Assembly (NCBI RefSeq): GCF_009857535.1
Contig: NZ_WWCS01000001.1
Span: 310,001 to 374,000, forward strand
Reading direction: 5' to 3'
Origin: Duganella margarita
GTDB taxonomy: Bacteria; Pseudomonadota; Gammaproteobacteria; Burkholderiales; Burkholderiaceae_D
DNA length: 64,000 bases
The notes under the pieces are model-generated. The model was given only the letters and a program-made list of their open reading frames with translations, was not told where the DNA came from and made no database searches. Below, piece by piece: positions 32,752 to 40,090 of this stretch. Made by a program: the position numbers and the translations under genes. The first letter of the stretch is position 1; each line of letters starts with the position of its first letter.

Positions 32752-34056
32752 TTACTTGATGCATGCTGGTGTGATTTTCTTCTCGGCCGCGTAGGCTGCG
32801 GAGCTTTCTTCCAGCAGCTTGCGGGTCAGCGCCTTGTCGCCGACGATCCAGTTTGGCGTGATGGCGTTCCACTTCTTGCCATCCCATTGCTGCACTTTCA
32901 CCGCGCCCGAACCTTCATGATCGTCGCAACTGGTCTTCACCACCGGCAGCATGCCGAAGGCGCCGATGGCTTTCTGGCGCGCCTCGTCCACGTTCAGGTT
33001 CTCCAGGCCCCAGCGCATTTGCTCGCCGGTGATGCGCTTGCCCTTGCCGAATTTTTCCTGCGCGGTGCGCATCGCCTCCACCCACAGGATCGCCGCGCTG
33101 ACGCCGCGCATGTGGTACACGCTGCCGATGCGGGCGGGATCGGCCATGTTGCCTTTGCCGGCGTCGTAGAGTTTTTTGCGGATCTCGTCCATCACCGGGT
33201 AATTGCCCGGCGTGTTGAAGGTCATGGCGCTGTAGCCTTTGGCCGCATCGCCTGTCGGCACGGTATCTTCTTCCGAGCCGGCCCACCACACGCCGAGGAT
33301 TTTCTCGCGTGGGAAGCCGTTGCGTTGCGCGGTCTTGATGGCGACTGCATTCATCGAGCCCCAGCCCCACAGGATCACATGGTCCGGCTTGGCCTGGCGG
33401 ATTTGCAGCCATTGCGACTGCTGCTCGCTGCCAGGCGGCGTGACGGGAATCTTGATCAGCTCAAAGCCGTACTGCTTGGACAAGGCTTCCAGTACCGGCA
33501 AGGGCTCCTTGCCGAATGCCGAGTCGTGGTACAGATGGACGATCTTCTTGCCTTTCAGCCTGGCCATACCGCCTTCCTTGTCGCCGAGATACTTGATCAT
33601 GGCGGCGGCCTGGTTCCAGTAGCTGGTAATCAGCGGGAAGACGTATGGGAAGACTTTGCCGTTGGCGGCGTCCGAACGGCCGTAGCCGATCATCGTCATC
33701 GGAATCTTATCCACAGCCAGGCGGTCAAGTATGCCGTAAGCGACGCCGGTGGATAGCGGCTCTACCAGGGTTGCGCCACCGTTCTTGGTCTTCAAACGCT
33801 CGTAGCATTCCACGCCGCGCGACGGATTGTATTCAGTCTCGCACTCTTCCCACGAAATCTTCACGCCATTCACGCCGCCTGACAGATTGACCAGATTGAA
33901 GTAGTCGATAATGCCGCCATAAAATCCTGAACCGCCCGCCGCATAGGGGCCTACGCGGTAGGAGGGCAGGGCGATGTACTGTTCCGCAGGCTGCGCGATG
34001 GCCGCGCCGCTGGCGGCTAGTAGAACCACGGCGATGATGGATGCAAAGCGTTTCAT
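32752..34056 (-). CDS. Liv-type ABC transporter periplasmic substrate-binding protein
   Basis: A 434-residue periplasmic binding protein with a signal peptide (MKRFASIIAVVLLAASGAAIA). It is of the type I, Leu/Ile/Val-like class: the conserved region AAGGSGFYGGIIDYFNLVNL, then VKISWEECETEYNPSRGVECYERL, and DHVILWGWGSMNAVAIKTAQ. It is longer than amino-acid-binding LivJ (about 370), as in members linked to aromatic or fatty acids. GGAGACAAGTCT precedes the ATG. The ligand is unknown; the neighbouring CoA ligases suggest a carboxylic acid. Confidence 0.87.
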   Translation of the reverse strand: MKRFASIIAVVLLAASGAAIAQPAEQYIALPSYRVGPYAAGGSGFYGGIIDYFNLVNLSGGVNGVKISWEECETEYNPSRGVECYERLKTKNGGATLVEPLSTGVAYGILDRLAVDKIPMTMIGYGRSDAANGKVFPYVFPLITSYWNQAAAMIKYLGDKEGGMARLKGKKIVHLYHDSAFGKEPLPVLEALSKQYGFELIKIPVTPPGSEQQSQWLQIRQAKPDHVILWGWGSMNAVAIKTAQRNGFPREKILGVWWAGSEEDTVPTGDAAKGYSAMTFNTPGNYPVMDEIRKKLYDAGKGNMADPARIGSVYHMRGVSAAILWVEAMRTAQEKFGKGKRITGEQMRWGLENLNVDEARQKAIGAFGMLPVVKTSCDDHEGSGAVKVQQWDGKKWNAITPNWIVGDKALTRKLLEESSAAYAAEKKITPACIK

Positions 34057-34077
34057 AGACTTGTCTCCTGTATTTTT

Positions 34078-35136
34078 TTAGTGAGGGAACGGCCACAGAC
34101 GCAATTTCTCTTTACCTATCTGCCACAAACGCGCCAAGCCGTGCGGCTCGACGATCAAGAAGAAAATAATCAGCGCACCAAACACCATCAGCTCCAGATT
34201 TGAGGCCACGCTGGTCGGCAGCGCAAGACTGTGTGCGATGACATTCAGCAGCACCGGCAGCAGCACGATAAACGCTGCGCCGAGGAAGGAACCGAGCACC
34301 GAACCGACGCCGCCGATGATGATCATGAACAGGATGCGAAAAGACAGATCGAGGTTGTAGGCTTCCGGCTCCACCGTGCCCAGGTAGGCATAGGCATACA
34401 GCGCGCCTGCCACGCCGCAGTAGAACGAGCTGACAGCAAACGCCAGCAGCTTGGTGCGCATCAGGCGGAAGCCTATCACTTCGGCCGCCACGTCCATGTC
34501 GCGCACCGCCATCCACGAGCGGCCGACGTTGGAGCGAATCATGTTCTTGGCCAGCAGCGCCATCACCGCCACCACCGCCAGCACCAGCAGGTATTTGCGG
34601 TCCGGCGTGTCGAAGTTGTAGCCGAAGATGACGATGGGCTGCGCAGTGATCACGCCGGAGGTGCTGTAGTTGGTCAGATAGGGAATCTTGGTCAGGCACC
34701 AGACCACGAAGAACTGCGTGGCCAGCGTGGCGGCAGCCAGATAGAAGCCGCGGATGCGCAGCGACGGCAGGCCGAAGGCGATGCCTACCAGCGCCGCACT
34801 CAAACCACCCAGCACAAACGCCACCAGCACCGGTAAGCCGGGAATGCGCAGGATGAAGTTATACGACGCGAACGCGCCGACCGCCATGAAGGCCGCCGTG
34901 CCAAGCGACAGCTGACCCGCGTAGCCGGTCAGGATATTCAGGCCGATCGCGGCCAGCGCAAAAATCAGAAACGGTATCAATATCGCCGACAGCACATACG
35001 GTGACGCCAGCAGCGGCACAAACACGATGGCGACAGCCAGCAGTGTCAGCAGCGCGATGCGGTCCTGCATGATGGGGAAGATCTGGCCATCGGCCTGATA
35101 GCTGGTCTTGAACTGTCCTGCTTCGCGGTAAAGCAT
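34078..35136 (-). CDS. Liv-type ABC transporter permease (LivM-like)
   Basis: A 352-residue integral membrane protein with about nine to ten helices. The LivM-type cytosolic coupling loop reads GRSWMAVRDMDVAAEVIGFRLMRTKLLAF, preceded by LTGYAGQLSLGTAAFMAVGAF and followed by IIGGVGSVLGSFLGAAFIVLLP. The N-terminus has an extra 30-residue stretch before the first helix. It is three bases after the LivH-like gene. With LivH it forms the membrane channel of the importer. Confidence 0.88.
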   Translation of the reverse strand: MLYREAGQFKTSYQADGQIFPIMQDRIALLTLLAVAIVFVPLLASPYVLSAILIPFLIFALAAIGLNILTGYAGQLSLGTAAFMAVGAFASYNFILRIPGLPVLVAFVLGGLSAALVGIAFGLPSLRIRGFYLAAATLATQFFVVWCLTKIPYLTNYSTSGVITAQPIVIFGYNFDTPDRKYLLVLAVVAVMALLAKNMIRSNVGRSWMAVRDMDVAAEVIGFRLMRTKLLAFAVSSFYCGVAGALYAYAYLGTVEPEAYNLDLSFRILFMIIIGGVGSVLGSFLGAAFIVLLPVLLNVIAHSLALPTSVASNLELMVFGALIIFFLIVEPHGLARLWQIGKEKLRLWPFPH

Positions 35137-35139
35137 CGC

Positions 35140-36036
35140 TCAGATCCTCCGGATGATTTTTTCGCCGAACAGCCCTTCCGGCCGCACCAGCAGGAACAAC
35201 AGGGCCAGCACGTAAGGGAACCAGCCCTCGATGCCGCCGCCGACCATCGGGCCGATGTACACCTCGGCCAGTTTTTCGGAAGCGCCGATCAGCAGGCCGC
35301 CGACGATCGCCCCGGGCATGGAGGTAAAGCCGCCGAGGATCAGCACCGGCAGCGCCTTCAGCGCCACAAACGTCAGCGCGAACTGCACGCCATTGCGCGC
35401 GCCCCACAGCAGGCCCGCCACCAGCGCCACGATGCCGGCCACTGCCCACAGCACGGCCCAGATGCGCTGCAACGGAATGCCGACCGCCAGCGCGGCCTGG
35501 TGATCGTCCGCCACCGCGCGCAGTGCGCGGCCCACTTTGGTTTTCGAGAACAGCAGGGCCAGCGTCGTCACCAGCAGGCCGCACACCGCAGCGGCCATGA
35601 TGTCGAATTGCGAGACGAGGATGTTGTAGTGGTCCATCAGGTACTGCGACGGCACGTCCTCGATCGGCAGCTCCAGCTTGCGCACCTGCGCGCCGAACAT
35701 CAACTGCGCCAGCCCTTCAATGAAGAAGGCCAGGCCGATGGTCGCCATGAACAGCGTGATTTCCGGCTGGTTGACCAGTGGCCGCAGCACCACGCGTTCT
35801 ATCGCCAGTCCGAGCACGATCATCACCGCCACCGTGATCGGCAATGCGATCCACAGCGACACGCCCAGCTTGTCCATCACGCCAACGCAGGTCAGTGCGG
35901 CGAAGTACACCATCGCACCCTGCGCAAAATTGAACACGCCGGAAGCTTTGTAGATCAGCACAAAGCCAATCGCCACCAGCGCGTACATCACGCCGGATAG
36001 CAGGCCACCAATCAGCACCTCGAAGAAGAAATTCAT
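35140..36036 (-). CDS. Liv-type ABC transporter permease (LivH-like)
   Basis: A 298-residue permease with about eight helices. Family markers: IGGLLSGVMYALVAIGFVLIYKASGVFNFAQGAM at the start, the coupling loop VGRALRAVADDHQAALAVGIPLQRIW in the middle and ILGGFTSMPGAIVGGLLIG later. The start overlaps the LivG-like stop as ATGA. It pairs with the LivM-like protein. Confidence 0.9.
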   Translation of the reverse strand: MNFFFEVLIGGLLSGVMYALVAIGFVLIYKASGVFNFAQGAMVYFAALTCVGVMDKLGVSLWIALPITVAVMIVLGLAIERVVLRPLVNQPEITLFMATIGLAFFIEGLAQLMFGAQVRKLELPIEDVPSQYLMDHYNILVSQFDIMAAAVCGLLVTTLALLFSKTKVGRALRAVADDHQAALAVGIPLQRIWAVLWAVAGIVALVAGLLWGARNGVQFALTFVALKALPVLILGGFTSMPGAIVGGLLIGASEKLAEVYIGPMVGGGIEGWFPYVLALLFLLVRPEGLFGEKIIRRI

Positions 36037-36881
36037 GAACAGGCCACTCCGAGGTAAGCGTTGATCACGTCCTGGTTGCAGCGCACTTCGTCCGGCGTGC
36101 CGTCGCCGATTTTCTTGCCGTAGTCGAGCACCACCACGCGGTCGGAGATATCCATCACCACGCCCATATCATGCTCGATCAGCACGATGGTGGTGCCGAA
36201 TTGGTCGTTGACGTCGAGGATGAAGCGGCACATATCCTGTTTTTCTTCGACGTTCATGCCGGCCATCGGTTCGTCCAGCAGCAGGATTTCCGGCTCGGCG
36301 GCCAGTGCGCGGCCCAGTTCCACGCGCTTTTGCAGGCCGTAAGGCAGGCGGCCCACCGGCGTCTTGCGGATGGCTTGAATCTCCAGAAAATCGATGATCT
36401 CTTCGGCCTTGATGCGGTGGGCGATTTCTTCGCGCCGCGCCGGTCCCCAGTACAGCGCCTGCATCAGAAAATTGGATTTCATCTTGAGATTACGGCCGGT
36501 CATGATGTTGTCCAACACCGTCATGCCCTTGAACAGCGCGATATTCTGGAAGGTGCGGGCGATGCCGGATTTGGCGGCGGCGTGGCAGTCCATATTCTTG
36601 CGTACTTCGCCGCGATAGGTGATCTGTCCTTGCTGCGGGCGATACACGCCGTTGATCACGTTGAGCATCGAGCTTTTGCCGGCGCCGTTCGGGCCGATGA
36701 TGGCGCGGATTTCGTGCTGGCGCACGTCGAAGGAAATGTCAGTCAGCGCGCGCACGCCGCCGAAGGACAACGAGATGTTGTTCAGGTCGAGGATCACCGG
36801 CCCGGTCTCCCGTCTTGCTGTAACTGCGCCTGCGCCGAAGTGTGCCTCTGGCTCGTTCATTTGCATCTGGGCCTCCGTCAT
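36033..36881 (-). CDS. Liv-type ABC transporter ATP-binding protein (LivG-like)
   Basis: A 282-residue ATPase with Walker [10 protein letters not shown], the LivG-type ARTFQNIALFKGMTVLDNIM, the signature LPYGLQKRVELGRALA, Walker B ILLLDEPMAGMN and the switch histidine IVLIEHDMGVVM. A 25-residue N-terminal tail precedes the ABC domain. The ATG at 36881 overlaps the stop of the acyl-CoA ligase gene (ATGA) and is preferred to one 11 codons upstream. It is the second gene of the operon. Confidence 0.88.
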   Translation of the reverse strand: MTEAQMQMNEPEAHFGAGAVTARRETGPVILDLNNISLSFGGVRALTDISFDVRQHEIRAIIGPNGAGKSSMLNVINGVYRPQQGQITYRGEVRKNMDCHAAAKSGIARTFQNIALFKGMTVLDNIMTGRNLKMKSNFLMQALYWGPARREEIAHRIKAEEIIDFLEIQAIRKTPVGRLPYGLQKRVELGRALAAEPEILLLDEPMAGMNVEEKQDMCRFILDVNDQFGTTIVLIEHDMGVVMDISDRVVVLDYGKKIGDGTPDEVRCNQDVINAYLGVACS

Positions 36882-38821
36882 GCCGCTGCCTGTATGGCAG
36901 GGTAGGTCTTGCACGCTTCGATCTTCAGGTCCGCCGCCACCAGGCCGGTGCGGCCATCTTCAAACTTCACTTGCGTCTCGATGTACTGCGAGGTCTGGCC
37001 GCTGTAGAGCGCCTCGATCAGCACCGCGTACTTTTCGGCGATGAACTTGCGGCGCACCTTGCGTGTGCGCGTCAGTTCGTCGTCGTCGGGATCGAGCTCC
37101 TTGTGCAGCACCAGGTAGCGGTGGATTTGCGTGTCGCTCATCGCCGGCTCGGCGGCCAGGTCGGCGTTGACCTGCTCAATGCAGTCGCGCACCAGCCCAT
37201 ATACGGCGGGATGTGCGGCCAGGTCGGTGTAGCCGGAATAGGCGATGCTGCGGCGTTCCGCCCAGTTACCCACAGCCTCGATATCGATGTTGATGAAGGC
37301 GCAGACCTCGTCGCGCTGGTGGCCGAACACCACCGCCTCTTTGATAAACGGGAAGAACTTGAGTTTGTTCTCGACGTAGTTAGGGGCGAAGATGGCGCCG
37401 CTGTTCATGCGACCTACGTCGGCGGCGCGATCGATGATCTTCAGGTGGCCGTCGGCGTCGAACAGGCCGGCGTCGCCGGTGTGAAAGTAGCCCTGGGCGT
37501 CGATCGCTTCGCTGGTGGCGTCGGGGCGCTTGTAGTAACAGTCCATCAAGGTTGGCGACTTGACCAGCACTTCGCCGTTGTCGGCCAGCTTGACCTCGAC
37601 ACCCGGCGCCGGCAGGCCGACGCTGTCGAATTTAATCTGGCCGTCCGGCTGCAGACAAATGTAGGCGCAGGTTTCGGTGGAGCCGTAGAACTGCTTCAGA
37701 TTGACGCCGATGGAGCGGTAGAAGCGGAACAAATCCGGCCCGATCGCCGCGCCGGCAGTGTAGGCGACGCGGATGCGCGACATGCCCAACACATTTTTCA
37801 GCGGGCCGTAGACCAGCAGCTTGCCGGCGGCGTAGCGCAGGCGGTCGGCCAGCGGTACCGGCTTGTTGTCTAATATTTGAGCACCGCAGCGCCGCGCCAC
37901 CGCCATAAAGTAGTGGAACATGCGGCGTTTGACGGCGCCGGCGTCCTCCATGCGTATCATCACGGTGGTCAGCATGTTCTCGAACACGCGCGGCGGGGCA
38001 AAGTAATAGGTCGGGCCGATCTCGCGCATGTCGGTCATCACGGTTTCGCCGGATTCCGGGCAGTTGACGGTGAAGCCGGCGCTCATCGCCTGGGCGAACG
38101 AGAATAAACAGTCGCCCACCCACGCCATCGGCAGGTAGGACAGGATGTCTTCGGCGTCGGTCAGCTTTTCGAAACCGACGCCGCCGGTGCCGGCCGCCGT
38201 CAGCGCGGCGTGGGTCTGACACACGCCTTTCGGCTTGCCGGTGGTGCCGGAGGTGTACAGGATGATGGCGTTGTCGCTGCCGCGGCCTTCGGCCACCTGG
38301 GCGTCAAAAAAGCCCGGATGGGCCAGATCCCAGGCGCGGCCCATCTCCTGCAGGCGGGCGCAGGACAGCAGGCCGGCCTGGCGATAGTGGCGCATGCCGC
38401 GTTCGTCGTCGTAGGCGATGTGGCGGATGTGCGGGTACAGGGATTGCAATTCCAGTAATTTATCGACCTGTTCCTGGTCTTCGACGATGGCGTAGTGGAT
38501 GTCGGCGTTGTCCAGCACGTAGGCCATGTCCGCGGCGGGCGCATCCTGGTACAGCGGCACCGGCACGCCGCCCAGGCATTGGGCGGCCAGCATCGCCCAA
38601 TATAAGCGCGGCCGGTTGTCGCCGACGATGGCCAGGTTCATGCCGCGCTGGAAGCCCAGCGCGGCGAGACCGCAGGCGAGCGCGCGTACTTCGTCGTTGA
38701 CCTGGGCCCAGTTCCAGCTCTGCCAGATGCCCAGATGCTTTTCGCGAAACGCGGGTTTCCCCGGCCGCTCCTGGCCGTGCGCGAGCAGGCGCCGAGGGAA
38801 GGTCTCGTGTTCTTTTTGCAC
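36878..38821 (-). CDS. long-chain acyl-CoA ligase-like AMP-forming enzyme
   Basis: A 647-residue adenylate-forming ligase of the long-chain/FadD15-like class. The nucleotide motif AIILYTSGTTGKPKGVCQTH is near residue 180, YGSTETCAYICLQ around 390, and the hinge/lid GYFHTGDAGLFDADGHLKIIDRAADV near 450. The start is taken as GTG 38821 (VQKEHETFPRRLL) with AGGAG ten bases upstream; the frame stays open further with an unlikely sequence. It leads the operon with the Liv-type importer, so import and CoA activation are probably coupled. Chain length and substrate are unknown. Confidence 0.86.
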   Translation of the reverse strand: MQKEHETFPRRLLAHGQERPGKPAFREKHLGIWQSWNWAQVNDEVRALACGLAALGFQRGMNLAIVGDNRPRLYWAMLAAQCLGGVPVPLYQDAPAADMAYVLDNADIHYAIVEDQEQVDKLLELQSLYPHIRHIAYDDERGMRHYRQAGLLSCARLQEMGRAWDLAHPGFFDAQVAEGRGSDNAIILYTSGTTGKPKGVCQTHAALTAAGTGGVGFEKLTDAEDILSYLPMAWVGDCLFSFAQAMSAGFTVNCPESGETVMTDMREIGPTYYFAPPRVFENMLTTVMIRMEDAGAVKRRMFHYFMAVARRCGAQILDNKPVPLADRLRYAAGKLLVYGPLKNVLGMSRIRVAYTAGAAIGPDLFRFYRSIGVNLKQFYGSTETCAYICLQPDGQIKFDSVGLPAPGVEVKLADNGEVLVKSPTLMDCYYKRPDATSEAIDAQGYFHTGDAGLFDADGHLKIIDRAADVGRMNSGAIFAPNYVENKLKFFPFIKEAVVFGHQRDEVCAFINIDIEAVGNWAERRSIAYSGYTDLAAHPAVYGLVRDCIEQVNADLAAEPAMSDTQIHRYLVLHKELDPDDDELTRTRKVRRKFIAEKYAVLIEALYSGQTSQYIETQVKFEDGRTGLVAADLKIEACKTYPAIQAAA

Positions 38822-38934
38822 CAGTGTCTCCTGTTGCTGTTTTGTTTTTTTGTGTGATGATATTAACTTGCCACGGGGTGGCCAGTTGTCTTTTCGACGA
38901 CAATTCACAGACTTTTCTATGGTGCATCGCAAAA

Positions 38935-39624
38935 ATGTCTGATCGAGATCAAATGACTTTGCAGGCAGCGTTGCGTTCAGCGATCTGGGCTAAAGACTTG
39001 ACGCCGGAACAAATGGCGCGCGTGGAGGCTGATACGTTTGAAACGTTTGTGCCGAAAGGCGGTTATGTCTGCCGCAAAGGGGAAATGGTCGAGAATTGGC
39101 TGGGGATTATCGACGGCCTGGTCAAGATGAATAATTTCTCTTCCACTGGTAAAAGCGTGACGTTTACCGGCGTGCCGCCGGGTGGCTGGTTTGGCGAGGG
39201 CACGGTGTTAAAAAACGAAGTGCTTAAATATGATGCGATGGCGTTGCGCGATAGCCGCATTGCGCGCATGCCGGCGGCGACGTTTATGTGGCTGCTGAAT
39301 AATAGCCTGCCATTTAGCCGGTTCTTGCTGATGCAGTTAAATGAACGGCTGGGCCAGTTTATCGGCACGGTGGAAAATGACCGGTTATTGAATCCGGATA
39401 CGCGGGTGGCGCGCTGTCTGGCGTCTTTATATCATGCGCATTTATATCCGAGCCTGGATAAGATCGTACATATATCGCAGGAGGAGTTGGGATTATTATC
39501 CGGCGCCTCGCGTCAGCGCGCGAATCAGGCTTTGCAGCTGTTGGAGAAGCAGGGATTGCTCAGCCTGGATTATGGCGGCATCCGTATTCTGGATCTGGAG
39601 GGACTACGGCGTTATGAGGCTTAG
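38935..39624 (+). CDS. Crp/Fnr family transcriptional regulator
   Basis: A 229-residue regulator. The cyclic-nucleotide-like beta-roll is at about 20-140 (KGGYVCRKGEMVENWLGIIDG, GGWFGEGTVL) and a winged HTH at about 160-225 (ISQEELGLLSGASRQRANQALQLLEKQG). It lacks the cysteine cluster of true FNR, having one cysteine at the roll start, so an iron-sulfur sensor is unlikely. It is divergent from the acyl-CoA ligase-transporter operon with 113 bp between, and is the likely regulator of that operon. Its start codon region is uncertain (ATG 38935 or 38953). Confidence 0.83.
   Translation: MSDRDQMTLQAALRSAIWAKDLTPEQMARVEADTFETFVPKGGYVCRKGEMVENWLGIIDGLVKMNNFSSTGKSVTFTGVPPGGWFGEGTVLKNEVLKYDAMALRDSRIARMPAATFMWLLNNSLPFSRFLLMQLNERLGQFIGTVENDRLLNPDTRVARCLASLYHAHLYPSLDKIVHISQEELGLLSGASRQRANQALQLLEKQGLLSLDYGGIRILDLEGLRRYEA
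38939..38952. promoter_or_regulatory. FNR/CRP-like palindrome at the start of the Crp/Fnr gene
   Basis: CTGAT-CGAG-ATCAA matches TTGAT-N4-ATCAA at nine of ten positions. It overlaps the first codons if the gene starts at 38935, or sits just before the ATG at 38953. Autoregulation is possible; one weakly conserved 14-mer can occur by chance. Confidence 0.3.
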
Positions 39625-39646
39625 CGGCATTTTTTTTGCCGAGCTT

Positions 39647-39663
39647 ATGCCAATTATTGGCAT
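39647..39663. promoter_or_regulatory. perfect 17-bp palindrome between convergent genes
   Basis: ATGCCAA-TTA-TTGGCAT has seven-base arms with no mismatch. It lies 22 bp after the Crp/Fnr stop. No T-run follows, so it is not a clear intrinsic terminator; a GGCAT-T8-GCCG sequence just before it (39625-39640) may add to transcript ending. Role unknown. Confidence 0.35.
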
Positions 39664-39694
39664 GTACTCGCCAAATCCAGGCACGACAGCTCCG

Positions 39695-39925
39695 TCAAGC
39701 CGCATTGCGCAGCCGCTCCTGCCAGCGGTCCTGCATCTCCTGAAGGGTCAGTAAGCTTGCCGGTGATAGATTCACTAATTTCGAAATACGCTCAGCCATC
39801 GCAGGCGTGATTCTGGATTGACCATTTAAAATTCGATTGATAGTGGACGGCGACACACCTAATTGCGAAGCAAATTTTCGAGCGCTAGTTTTGCTTGGCT
39901 TTCCCAGCCAATGTGCCGGTCTCAT
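39695..39925 (-). pseudogene. higA: HigA-type antitoxin, N-terminally truncated
   Basis: The last 65 or so codons match HigA addiction-module antitoxins: SARKFASQLGVSPSTINRIL is the XRE HTH, then NGQSRITPAMAERISKLV and the typical end LLTLQEMQDRWQERLRNAA. The usual start (a PPHPGEILRE-like region) is missing, and codons 1-9 of the open frame are an out-of-frame reading of the higB remnant. The 76-codon frame could still be expressed as an orphan DNA-binding protein. See the overlapping toxin remnant. Confidence 0.7.
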
Positions 39926-39965
39926 AAAACTTGCGTAATCCCTTGTGGCGGAATGAGACGATCAT
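39885..39965 (-). pseudogene. higB: HigB-type toxin remnant (first ~21 codons)
   Basis: An ATG at 39965 opens MIVSFRHKGLRKFYETGTLAG, the canonical N-terminus of RelE/HigB-family toxins, then runs KAKQN and stops. The remaining ~70 codons of the toxin and about 20 codons of the antitoxin are gone, with the junction near 39898-39902. The toxin cannot be functional. Confidence 0.75.
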
Positions 39966-39982
39966 GATCAATATAGACCCGC

Positions 39983-39996
39983 GTTGTTAACACAAC
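39983..39996. promoter_or_regulatory. inverted repeat upstream of the higBA remnant, candidate HigA operator
   Basis: GTTGT-TAAC-ACAAC, five-base perfect arms around TAAC, 18 bp upstream of the old higB start. TA antitoxins of this type bind such palindromes to repress their own promoter. The site may be a relic. Confidence 0.45.
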
Positions 39997-40090
39997 AAGC
40001 TGAGCCATTTAAACATTCCGCTACCCCAGTCGTTTAGCGACAGATCATGTAATCGCGGTATCATGGGACCAACTATTTAGGTCTTTCCCC

